Shown: positions 1-9,306 of the stretch, one piece after another
How the letters are laid out: every line of letters starts with the position of its first letter
Numbering within the stretch: the first letter of the stretch is position 1
NCBI GenBank assembly: GCA_002690915.1
Contig: NZGF01000064.1
Span: 38,287 to 102,286, forward strand
Direction: 5' to 3'
Source of the DNA: Crocinitomicaceae bacterium
Lineage (GTDB): Bacteria; Bacteroidota; Bacteroidia; Flavobacteriales_D; Sanyastnellaceae
DNA: 64,000 bases
Notes under the pieces: generated by a model
The model's database searches: none
What the model was told of the DNA's origin: nothing
Seen by the model: the letters and a program-made list of their open reading frames with translations, nothing else
Program-made: the position numbers and the translations under genes

Positions 1-2
1 CC

Positions 3-671
3 AAGCGAGACGGGAGTCCGGTGTCTGCGGTGGACCTCGAGAGCCACACCGCCATCCGAAACGTATTGGCGCCGCACGGCATCCCCATCATCAGCGAAGA
101 AGGGGCCCTGCCTCCCTATGCCGAGCGTTCCAACTGGCCGCTCTTTTGGCTCGTGGACCCACTTGATGGCACCCAGTCGTACCTCGATCACCGGGAGGGC
201 TTCGCCATCAACATTGCCCTTTGCGATACATCAGGACCCATCCTCGGTGTCGTCGCCGATCCGTTGTCCGACCGGATTTTTGCGGGTACCCAATCCAGAG
301 TGCCATTTACAGTGTCCCTCACCAATTTGAACGAGCATCGGCCCATCACACCACAACCCGCCACCCGGCCATACCGCCTCGTGACAAGTTGGAATGAGGC
401 GTTGTCCAAAGAAGACCTGCTTCCGCCATCTTTAGACGCTGAAGCGTTCCTGATGGAAGCAGTAAGTGGTGCATTAAAATTCTGCCTCCTTACCACCGGT
501 GAAGCCGATGTGCATTCACGCAGCGCCTCGTACATGGAGTGGGATTGTGCAGCTGGCGATGGCATTTTGCGCAGCATGGGCATTACCGTGCGCGACCGCG
601 AAACCAACCAGCCGCTCATCTATAACTCCATGAGTCTGCGTGTGGGGAATCTTTACGCCTCGCGCTTATAA
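3..671 (+). CDS. cysQ: 3'(2'),5'-bisphosphate nucleotidase CysQ / inositol monophosphatase family, 5' end truncated by window edge
   Basis: Reading frame is open to the left edge (KRDGSPVSAVDLESH..ISEEG..WLVDPLDGTQSYL), typical IMPase/CysQ motifs; the GTG at 21 is probably not the true start. Confidence 0.85.
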   Translation, partial: KRDGSPVSAVDLESHTAIRNVLAPHGIPIISEEGALPPYAERSNWPLFWLVDPLDGTQSYLDHREGFAINIALCDTSGPILGVVADPLSDRIFAGTQSRVPFTVSLTNLNEHRPITPQPATRPYRLVTSWNEALSKEDLLPPSLDAEAFLMEAVSGALKFCLLTTGEADVHSRSASYMEWDCAAGDGILRSMGITVRDRETNQPLIYNSMSLRVGNLYASRL

Positions 672-674
672 GGT

Positions 675-1634
675 CTATCGGTAGGCGGTATCAGCCTCGA
701 AGTTTTCATACAAATCGAGGTAGTTGACATACCGTTCCTCTGCGATTTCTCCCTCCTCCACGGCTATGCGGACCGCGCACTGGGGCTCCAAACGGTGTAG
801 GCAGTTGTGAAACTTGCACGAGGGCAGCTTAGCGAATAGCTCGGGAAAGTAGTGGTGCAGCTGGTCACGTTCGAGCTCAACCAACCCAAACCCTTTGATG
901 CCAGGAGTGTCCACGAGGTAACCGCCTTCAGGCAAGGCAAACATCTCGGCAAAAGTGGTTGTGTGTTTGCCCTTTTGGTGCGCACTCGAGACGTCACCTG
1001 TTTTCAATTCAAGGCCGGGCAATAACCGGTTGATCAAGGTACTTTTGCCCACACCGCTGTGCCCGGAAAGCAGGTTAATTCCCGAGGAAGCAAGGGCCTC
1101 CTTCAATTCGTCCAAGCCAGCGCCGGTTTCAGCGGAAGTGCGGAGGGTGGTGTAGCCGGCCAGCTGGTACACTTCTTCGAGGTACTCAAGGCGAGCCGCA
1201 GCCTCAGGTTGTCTGCCGTACAGGTCGCATTTGTTGAAGACCAAGGTCGTCGGCACCCCATAAGCTTCCGCCGTGACGAGGAACCGGTCGATGAAGCCCG
1301 TACTCGTTTCTGGGCTGGCGATGGTGACGATAAGAAACGCTCGGTCCAGGTTGGCCGCAACGATGTGGCTTTGTTTGGATAGATTGACCGAACGGCGAAC
1401 GATTGCATTGCGGCGTTTTTCGCGCTTCACGATCAATGGCGGTTCATCTTCACCATGAAATTCAATCACGACACCGTCGCCAACGGCAAAAGGATTGGTT
1501 GAACGGTCACCTTGCAAGCGCAAGCGCCCACCCGCTCGGCATGAATAAACACCGCCGGTATCCGCATCACGGACCTCGTACCAAGAGCCAGTGGAGCGCA
1601 ACACAACGCCGCGTGTTTGCCGAATTTTCATCAA
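675..1634 (-). CDS. rsgA: Ribosome small subunit-dependent GTPase A
   Basis: Circularly permuted GTPase motifs NKCD, GHSGVGKSTLIN, DTPGIKGFG and a C-terminal Cys/His zinc-binding region. Confidence 0.95.
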   Translation of the reverse strand: MMKIRQTRGVVLRSTGSWYEVRDADTGGVYSCRAGGRLRLQGDRSTNPFAVGDGVVIEFHGEDEPPLIVKREKRRNAIVRRSVNLSKQSHIVAANLDRAFLIVTIASPETSTGFIDRFLVTAEAYGVPTTLVFNKCDLYGRQPEAAARLEYLEEVYQLAGYTTLRTSAETGAGLDELKEALASSGINLLSGHSGVGKSTLINRLLPGLELKTGDVSSAHQKGKHTTTFAEMFALPEGGYLVDTPGIKGFGLVELERDQLHHYFPELFAKLPSCKFHNCLHRLEPQCAVRIAVEEGEIAEERYVNYLDLYENFEADTAYR

Positions 1635-2338
1635 GCGGACGTACCCAAGGATTGAAAAGTCGCTTCTAAACCACCGGGTTGGCTGGACAAATTGGCCACA
1701 GTGTCATCAGCGACCAATTGTCCGCGGTGAATCATTACCACACGTTCGCACATTGCTTCGACCTCTTGCATGATGTGTGTCGAAAGAATCACGGTGCGTT
1801 TCTTACCGACTTCCTTAATCAGGTTGCGAATGTCTACCAATTGGATGGGATCCAACCCAGAAGTGGGCTCGTCTAAAATCAGCACCTTCGGGTCATTGAT
1901 GAGTGCTTGAGCCAATCCGACGCGCTGGCGGTATCCTTTGGAAAGTTGACCGATGAGCTTGTGCGCTTCTGGGGTCAAGCCAACGCGCTCGACGACTTCC
2001 TCTACCTTGGCCTTCCGATTCGGCATCCGATGCAAGTGCGCCACGTAATCGAGGTATTCCCGCACGTACATATCCAGGTGAATCGGGTTATGCTCTGGCA
2101 AGTATCCGATGTGCTTCTTGATAGCGATGGGGTGCTCCTCAACGTCCTTCCCGCAAACTTCAACGCGTCCTTCACTCGGCGGTAAGTAACCTGCAATCAA
2201 ACGCATCAACGTGGATTTTCCCGCGCCATTTGGCCCAAGCAGGCCGAGTACTTGCGGGCTCGGGACCTCCAAGCTTACCCCGTCCAGGGCAGCCTGTTGA
2301 CCAAACATACGCTTCACGTTTTTGACCGATACCGACAT
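1631..2338 (-). CDS. gldA: Gliding-motility-type ABC transporter ATP-binding protein GldA
   Basis: Walker A GPNGAGKST, LSKGYRQRVGLAQAL signature, LILDEPTSGLDP; ORF extended to 2383 but start MSVSVKNVKRMFG at 2338 is more plausible; 4-nt overlap with rsgA. Confidence 0.85.
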   Translation of the reverse strand: MSVSVKNVKRMFGQQAALDGVSLEVPSPQVLGLLGPNGAGKSTLMRLIAGYLPPSEGRVEVCGKDVEEHPIAIKKHIGYLPEHNPIHLDMYVREYLDYVAHLHRMPNRKAKVEEVVERVGLTPEAHKLIGQLSKGYRQRVGLAQALINDPKVLILDEPTSGLDPIQLVDIRNLIKEVGKKRTVILSTHIMQEVEAMCERVVMIHRGQLVADDTVANLSSQPGGLEATFQSLGTSA

Positions 2339-2371
2339 CGACAACGAAGGTACGATGATTCCCAAGGGAAC

Positions 2372-2404
2372 AAAAAAAGCCACCCCTTTTGGAGTGGCTT
2401 TTTT
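2372..2404 (-). terminator. Probable bidirectional rho-independent terminator downstream of groEL
   Basis: AAAAAAAGCCACCCC-TTTT-GGAGTGGCTTTTTT stem-loop with A and T tracts on both sides. Confidence 0.75.
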
Positions 2405-2422
2405 AGCTCGTTCTTGAAAGTC

Positions 2423-4060
<1,638 letters not shown>

Positions 4061-4078
4061 TCAGTTGATTTCGATTGG

Positions 4079-4354
4079 TTAAACGATCGCCAAGATGTCG
4101 GTCTCGCGCATCATCATATAGTCCACTCCTTCGACCTGGAGTTCCGTACCAGCATACTTTCCGTACAATACAAGGTCACCCTCCTTGACGGTCGTTGGTT
4201 CCTCCGGCTTGCCCGGTCCAACCGCTACAACGGTACCGCGCTGAGGCTTCTCCTTGGCAGTGTCTGGGATGATGATTCCACTTGCTGTTTTTTCTTCTGC
4301 AGCGGCGGGCTCAACGAGAACCCGGTCTGCGAGGGGTTGAATTTTTACTGACAT
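4079..4354 (-). CDS. groES: Co-chaperonin GroES
   Basis: 91 aa, [45 protein letters not shown]. Confidence 0.99.
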   Translation of the reverse strand: MSVKIQPLADRVLVEPAAAEEKTASGIIIPDTAKEKPQRGTVVAVGPGKPEEPTTVKEGDLVLYGKYAGTELQVEGVDYMMMRETDILAIV

Positions 4355-4390
4355 ATGTCTGTTGTTTTGGGTATTTGGATTTGTCTAGTG

Positions 4391-4410
4391 CATAGCGATT
4401 TCCATGCCAA
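4391..4410 (-). promoter_or_regulatory. Candidate sigma-54-type promoter (-24/-12) for groESL
   Basis: Minus strand TTGGCATG-GAAA-TCGCT versus consensus YTGGCACG-N4-TTGCW; GG-N10-GC spacing kept; predicted +1 near 4383, about 28 nt upstream of the groES ATG. Confidence 0.45.
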
Positions 4411-4432
4411 TGGGCTGAAAGCAATTCTTCCC

Positions 4433-4491
4433 TGACACCCCGTCATGCTTTGGCACAAAGCTCTGACAAAGATGTCAGATTCTGGCACAAA
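4433..4491. promoter_or_regulatory. Candidate upstream activating region of groESL: perfect inverted repeat TCTGACA-AAGA-TGTCAGA (4462-4479), degenerate copy TGACA-CCC-CGTCA (4433-4445), flanking TGGCACAAA direct repeats (4451-4459, 4483-4491)
   Basis: Repeats read directly; the centre of the perfect palindrome lies about 88 nt upstream of the predicted sigma-54 start site. Confidence 0.5.
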
Positions 4492-4522
4492 AAAGCGCGC
4501 CACCTCGTGGAGGGAACGCGCT
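4488..4522 (-). terminator. Rho-independent terminator downstream of secG
   Basis: Minus strand AGCGCG-TTCCCT-CCAC-GAG-GTGG-CGCGCT followed by a T6 tract. Confidence 0.7.
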
Positions 4523-4542
4523 ATTCAATAATCGTAAACTGG

Positions 4543-4839
4543 TTATTCCGCAATCGGTGTGTTGACCGAGGTTGGAGGCGCGATGCCACGACCTTCGATG
4601 CCAGTGTCCTGGCTAGCGTTACCGAAGTAAACACCAGCCACGATGCACAATACAAACAACGCTCCTGTCAAGTACCACGTCGCTTTCACCAAAAAATCAG
4701 TGGTCTTCTGCACACCACCCATTTGACCAGCACCCTGGAAGCCCGTTGCCAAGCCTCCACCTTTCGGATTCTGAACCAAGATTACTGCGCCTAGCAAGAT
4801 GCAGACTATCAAGATCACTACCATCAAAAAATATCCCAT
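4543..4839 (-). CDS. secG: Preprotein translocase subunit SecG
   Basis: MVVILIVCILLGAVILVQNPKGGGLATGFQGAGQMGGVQKTTDFLVKATWYL, two TM segments. Confidence 0.92.
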   Translation of the reverse strand: MGYFLMVVILIVCILLGAVILVQNPKGGGLATGFQGAGQMGGVQKTTDFLVKATWYLTGALFVLCIVAGVYFGNASQDTGIEGRGIAPPTSVNTPIAE

Positions 4840-4871
4840 GGTTTCCTTTTATTCATTCAAACCAACTTGCC

Positions 4872-5723
4872 TCAATGGCGCTGGTTCAGCTTTTTCAATT
4901 GGGCTGCAAAATAAGTGCTTTTTGCTGGATATTTCAAGGCCAAATGGCGATAAGCTTTTTTCGCCTTGCTGATTTGGCCTTGTTGCGCAAAAATTCGGGC
5001 CATGGTCTCTGTAACTAACGTAGGGTCTTCCATGATACTTGCTTTCGCCCATTCCTCTACCGGCGCTTCAACATCGCGCAACTTACCCATCCGCGGCTGC
5101 TGCTCAATAAACCGGTCGATTAACGTGTTGGTGTCTAGCCCCGCGTTCGCGGCGGACGCAAGGGGTTTTTGGAGTCCCTGACCAGCTTCTCCAAATCCCA
5201 CCTCTTCAGCACGTTGGGCCAGCCACGAAGCGAAGGGTGATGCTGCAGCGGAACGGATTCGGAGTATATCCTGCGTTTGTTGAGAAGGGAATTCATTGTC
5301 AGCCGGATCCACTTCTCGCTCAATCGTTCTCCCAATCGCTGCAATGAGGGCTTCCCGTTCCATAGGTGCTTCAGGATCCAAGTAGGGCACAGCCTCTTTC
5401 CCCTCGTCTGTAGCCTCAAAAATTACCCCCTCCTCTACCTCCGGCATTTCGCTCACCCATTTCTCCACTACTTGAGCCTCTGCTTTCAGGCGTTCCATGA
5501 TAACCAGGTCGTACAGCGGCTGACGGAACGTGCTGTGCGTTGCAGCTTTCAACAGGTCCGCCTCCTGTTCCATATGCCCCCCGACAGCACTCGCTCGGGC
5601 CAACAGCATGGCGATGGCGCCGGCGGAAGGGTGCTTATCGCTCCATGCCTTGAGCCCCTCCCGATCAGATGCCTCCACCCGCTCTGGGAATTCAATGAGC
5701 TCTTTAAGGCGTTGTAGTTGCAT
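4872..5723 (-). CDS. TPR-like hypothetical protein
   Basis: 283 aa, C-terminal helical repeat (ETMARIFAQQGQISKAKKAYRHLALKYPAKSTYFAAQLKKL); located between lptE and secG. Confidence 0.7.
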   Translation of the reverse strand: MQLQRLKELIEFPERVEASDREGLKAWSDKHPSAGAIAMLLARASAVGGHMEQEADLLKAATHSTFRQPLYDLVIMERLKAEAQVVEKWVSEMPEVEEGVIFEATDEGKEAVPYLDPEAPMEREALIAAIGRTIEREVDPADNEFPSQQTQDILRIRSAAASPFASWLAQRAEEVGFGEAGQGLQKPLASAANAGLDTNTLIDRFIEQQPRMGKLRDVEAPVEEWAKASIMEDPTLVTETMARIFAQQGQISKAKKAYRHLALKYPAKSTYFAAQLKKLNQRH

Positions 5724-5749
5724 GTGAGGGTGGCTTCAATTCAAGTATA

Positions 5750-6259
5750 TCACCAATTTCCCAAAGAAGCATTGAAAATGTCCTGTGAAAGCTGAGCACC
5801 AATGTCCTCAACCAATGCATCTTCCACTTGCAACAGATCCAAATCACTGCTGTAGTCCGCAAATCGAGAGAAGTTGCGGTCAAATCCCAAATCGAGATCC
5901 TTGGTATTCTCGTAGTGTATGGAGAGCCCGATGGTTAAACGATTCGAAGCAGCGGTTTCGTCACCTTGAACATTGACAGGGGTTACCTCCCATGCGATTA
6001 TTTCACCTGTGAATTGGAGCTCTCCTGCTTCGTCAACCAAGCGCAGTGTTGATTGCCGCTGGATGCGGTCTCGCAATGCTTCAGTCAGTGTCAAGGCACT
6101 CGATGCAGTAGCCAACGGTGTAAGCATTTCAAATGCTGCAACCGAATACGATGAGGCGCCGGAAGTCTGGGCGCCGTATGGAGAATAAACCCCGCAATTG
6201 CCCGTAATCAAGGCCATCCCAACGAGCACTGCCGAAACGCTCCGTTTACCCTTGTTCAT
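5750..6259 (-). CDS. lptE: LptE-like LPS-assembly lipoprotein
   Basis: Lipobox ALITGNC followed by GVYSPYGAQTSGASSYSVAAFE...LTEALRDRIQRQSTLRLVDE.GELQFTGEI. Confidence 0.75.
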   Translation of the reverse strand: MNKGKRSVSAVLVGMALITGNCGVYSPYGAQTSGASSYSVAAFEMLTPLATASSALTLTEALRDRIQRQSTLRLVDEAGELQFTGEIIAWEVTPVNVQGDETAASNRLTIGLSIHYENTKDLDLGFDRNFSRFADYSSDLDLLQVEDALVEDIGAQLSQDIFNASLGNW

Positions 6260-7539
6260 TTCAAGCCATATTCTTTGATTTTGCGGTACAAGGTCCGCTC
6301 GGAGATTCCTAGTTCAAGCGCCGCCCGCTTCCTTCGGTTGCGGTGCTTAGCGAGGGCTTTTAGAATCAACTCCCGCTCTGAGTCCTGCAAAGAAAGGACT
6401 TCCTCCACTTCATGCGCTTCCTCCACCCCATCATGGGTCAAAGTCGACGGGTGTTGGATTCCCCGGGTTTCCTGCCACCGCGCAGGCGACCACTCGGTCT
6501 CAAAGGCATCTTCAGTTTCAGGCTGAACATCCTCGCGGCCAACTGGAAGTCCCTTTAGCGAAGGCGGCGGTTGGTTGAACACCCGCTGCGCAAGCTCCGC
6601 ATTAACGTGCGACGGATCGCCTTGCATAAGGTCATAGACCAGCTTTTTGAGGTCCTGCATTTCCTGGCGCATGTCGAAAAGGACCTTGTACAAGATTTCT
6701 CGCTCGTTCAAACTGGAAGAAGAATCGGGAGCCTCGCGCATGGGGAGGCGGCTTCGGTGCGATTCGGGAAGATAACTGAGTAAGGTGTCCGCGTCAATCC
6801 TCCGAGCAATCTCCAAAATGGACATTTGCTCCGTGGTATTCTTGAGTTGACGAATGTTTCCGGGCCACGGATAATTTTCCAGCACTTCCACAGCGTCCTC
6901 CGCGAGCGAGAGGGGCGGCATTTGGTACTGCTCAGAAAAATCCGTGGTGAACTTGCGAAAAAGCAAATGAATGTCACCCGCACGCGAGCGCAGTGGTGGC
7001 ACATCGATTGGCACTTGGCTCAGTCGGTAATACAGGTCCTCCCGAAATTGTCCCCGCTGGATGGCGTCGGCAAAATCGACATTCGTCGCTGCGACCACCC
7101 GAACATCGGTCTTCTGGACCTTGGATGAACCCACGCGGATAAATTCGCCAGTCTCTAAAACACGCAACAAACGAACTTGCGTGGTCAGGGGCAATTCTGC
7201 TACCTCGTCCAGAAATATAGTTCCGCCGTTGGCCTCCTCGAAATAGCCTTTACGGGATTCAGTTGCCCCGGTAAATGCTCCCTTCTCATGGCCGAATAAT
7301 TCGCTGTCGATGGTGCCTTCCGGAATCGCTCCACAGTTAACAGCGATAAATGGCCCATGCTTGCGGCGCGAAAAGTGGTGCACCACCCTAGGCATAACTT
7401 CTTTTCCCACCCCACTTTCACCGAGCACAAGTACGGACAAATCCGTTGGAGCCACCTGCGAGGCAACGGTCACGCCACGGTCCAACGCCGGACTCGTTCC
7501 GATGATTCCAAATCGCCGTTTAATTGAGAATGCATCCAT
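6256..7539 (-). CDS. Sigma-54-dependent Fis-family activator without receiver domain
   Basis: AAA+ GESGVGKE, GAFTGA loop (HEKGAFTGATESRKGYFEEANGGTIFLDE), C-terminal Fis HTH (RNRRKRAALELGISERTLYRKIKEYGLK); only about 20 aa before the AAA+ domain. Confidence 0.93.
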   Translation of the reverse strand: MDAFSIKRRFGIIGTSPALDRGVTVASQVAPTDLSVLVLGESGVGKEVMPRVVHHFSRRKHGPFIAVNCGAIPEGTIDSELFGHEKGAFTGATESRKGYFEEANGGTIFLDEVAELPLTTQVRLLRVLETGEFIRVGSSKVQKTDVRVVAATNVDFADAIQRGQFREDLYYRLSQVPIDVPPLRSRAGDIHLLFRKFTTDFSEQYQMPPLSLAEDAVEVLENYPWPGNIRQLKNTTEQMSILEIARRIDADTLLSYLPESHRSRLPMREAPDSSSSLNEREILYKVLFDMRQEMQDLKKLVYDLMQGDPSHVNAELAQRVFNQPPPSLKGLPVGREDVQPETEDAFETEWSPARWQETRGIQHPSTLTHDGVEEAHEVEEVLSLQDSERELILKALAKHRNRRKRAALELGISERTLYRKIKEYGLK

Positions 7540-7549
7540 GACGAGGAAA

Positions 7550-9013
7550 TTAAGCGACGGCTGGTTCTTCGGTAATGGCACCCAACAACGTGACGGCTGT
7601 GCAGTCGTGCACATGGACGTTCACATAGGTGCCACGCTTTGCATCTTTCTTCGGAAAAACAACCACGGCATTGTACGTGGTTCGTCCAAAGTATTCATCA
7701 TCGCGTTTCTTGGATGTGCCTTCGATGAGCACCCGGTAAGTTTGACCAACCAGTGCTTTTATGCGGGCCGCGCCATGGATCTTCTGGAGGGCAATGATTT
7801 CTTGCAAACGACGGCCCTTGACATCATCAGGCACATCGTTCTCGTACTTGCGTTGAGCCAGCGTTCGCGGCCGCTCGCTGTACTGGAACATGTAGGACAT
7901 ATCGTACTGCACGGCCTCCATAAGGCTCAGCGTATCCTGGTGTTCTTCCTCGGTTTCTCTGCAAAACCCAGCAATGATGTCGGTGGAAATTGCGCAATCG
8001 GGCATGATACGACGAATGGCATCAATGCGTTCGAGATACCAATCGCGGGTGTACCCACGGTTCATACGCTTCAAATTATCGCTATTCCCAGACTGCACCG
8101 GCAGATGGATGTAGTTGCAAATATTTTCGTGCTGGGCCATAGCGTGAAGGACGTCATCGGTCATATCCTTCGGATGGCTCGTCGAAAAGCGCACGCGCAG
8201 GTCGAGATTGACCGCAGCGACGCGTTCGAGCAATTCAGCGAAACGCACCACGGGCTCGTCTTCATTCTTAATCTTGCCCTTGTTATCGATGTTCCACTTG
8301 TAGCTGTCGACGTTTTGGCCCAGCAACGTGACCTCCCGGTAACCCGCGTCGAATAGCTCTTGAGCCTCTCGAACAATACTCTCCGGATCACGACTTCGCT
8401 CGCGGCCACGTGTGAACGGAACCACGCAAAAACTGCACATGTTGTCGCAGCCCCGCATGATGCTAATGAAGGCCGTGACACCATTCGAATCCAAGCGCAC
8501 CGGGCTGATTTCTGCGTAGGTTTCCTCCCGACTCAACAGCACGTTTACTGCCTTTTGTCCCCCGTGCACTTGGTCCACAAGGTTGGGGATATCCCTGTAA
8601 GCATCCGGGCCTACGACCAAATCCACCAATTTCTCCTGTTCGAGTAACGACTCTTTCAATCGTTCGGCCATGCACCCTAGCACACCAACCACCAATTCAG
8701 GTCGGTGTTGCTTGGCTTTCTTAAACTGGCGCAATCGGGTGCGCACTCGTCGCTCAGCATTTTCTCGAATGGCACATGTATTCAATAAAATCAGATCCGC
8801 CTCTTCCTCATCGCGCGTAGTTGAAAACCCGGCTTCGTTAAGAATGCTGGCGACGATTTCAGAATCGCTGAAATTCATCTGGCAACCGTAACTCTCCAAG
8901 TACAGCTTCCGTCCATTGGAAGGCGTGCTTGAAATTACGGTGGGAGACCCCTGGAACGATTCGTGCAAGAGTTCGTTAGTATGGTCCTTAGGTTGCGAGG
9001 ATTCGTTCGCCAT
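7550..9013 (-). CDS. miaB: tRNA-2-methylthio-N6-dimethylallyladenosine synthase MiaB
   Basis: [18 protein letters not shown], radical [27 protein letters not shown] domain; start at MANESSQ (9013). Confidence 0.95.
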   Translation of the reverse strand: MANESSQPKDHTNELLHESFQGSPTVISSTPSNGRKLYLESYGCQMNFSDSEIVASILNEAGFSTTRDEEEADLILLNTCAIRENAERRVRTRLRQFKKAKQHRPELVVGVLGCMAERLKESLLEQEKLVDLVVGPDAYRDIPNLVDQVHGGQKAVNVLLSREETYAEISPVRLDSNGVTAFISIMRGCDNMCSFCVVPFTRGRERSRDPESIVREAQELFDAGYREVTLLGQNVDSYKWNIDNKGKIKNEDEPVVRFAELLERVAAVNLDLRVRFSTSHPKDMTDDVLHAMAQHENICNYIHLPVQSGNSDNLKRMNRGYTRDWYLERIDAIRRIMPDCAISTDIIAGFCRETEEEHQDTLSLMEAVQYDMSYMFQYSERPRTLAQRKYENDVPDDVKGRRLQEIIALQKIHGAARIKALVGQTYRVLIEGTSKKRDDEYFGRTTYNAVVVFPKKDAKRGTYVNVHVHDCTAVTLLGAITEEPAVA

Positions 9014-9033
9014 GTCTGCGTTGAAGTAGGCTG

Positions 9034-9041
9034 CAAATATA
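9034..9041 (-). promoter_or_regulatory. Bacteroidota-type -7 box (TATATTTG) for the miaB operon
   Basis: Exact match to TAnnTTTG on the minus strand, about 20 nt upstream of the miaB start; no TTG -33 box at 17-19 nt spacing. Confidence 0.5.
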
Positions 9042-9060
9042 CGGATTCCATGGAAAAGAA

Positions 9061-9075
9061 CTGACAGTTTGTCAG
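9061..9075. promoter_or_regulatory. Inverted repeat CTGACA-GTT-TGTCAG upstream of miaB
   Basis: Perfect 6-bp arms, same half-site as the groESL palindrome at 4462-4479; overlaps the expected -33 region. Confidence 0.5.
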
Positions 9076-9093
9076 CCCTTAACAATTCAGGTA

Positions 9094-9291
9094 TCAGGCG
9101 CGAAAGAGCCCTCTGGCAATTAGATAGGGTATCAGTATGTACAGAATGGAATCACGAATCAGGTAAAACATGAAAACTGCCAAAACCAATTTCCAACCGT
9201 ACTTTTTCACCAAGCCCTTGAAGCCCTGATCCTTGAAGACCTTGCGGTATTCTTTCCCCTTCTCCTTCGAAAACGTCGATTTGAACCCCAT
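9094..9291 (-). CDS. Small single-TM hypothetical protein (65 aa)
   Basis: Lys-rich N-terminus then a hydrophobic segment ([30 protein letters not shown]); sits between two clear genes on the same strand. Confidence 0.6.
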   Translation of the reverse strand: MGFKSTFSKEKGKEYRKVFKDQGFKGLVKKYGWKLVLAVFMFYLIRDSILYILIPYLIARGLFRA

Positions 9292-9306
9292 GGATGACGT
9301 CTGGCG

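Noticed and set aside
4463-4478. LexA-like reading of CTGACAAAGATGTCAG (CTG-N10-CAG)
   Set aside because: The miaB copy has CTG-N9-CAG and the conserved part is CTGACA/TGTCAG rather than CTGT-N8-ACAG, and the genes are not SOS genes
4483-4499. Plus-strand TGGCACA as a -24 box of another sigma-54 promoter
   Set aside because: No GC at the required 10-nt spacing and no plus-strand gene downstream
4355-4542. CIRCE element before groES
   Set aside because: Looked for TTAGCACTC/GAGTGCTAA and did not see it; only the CTGACA/TGTCAG palindrome is present
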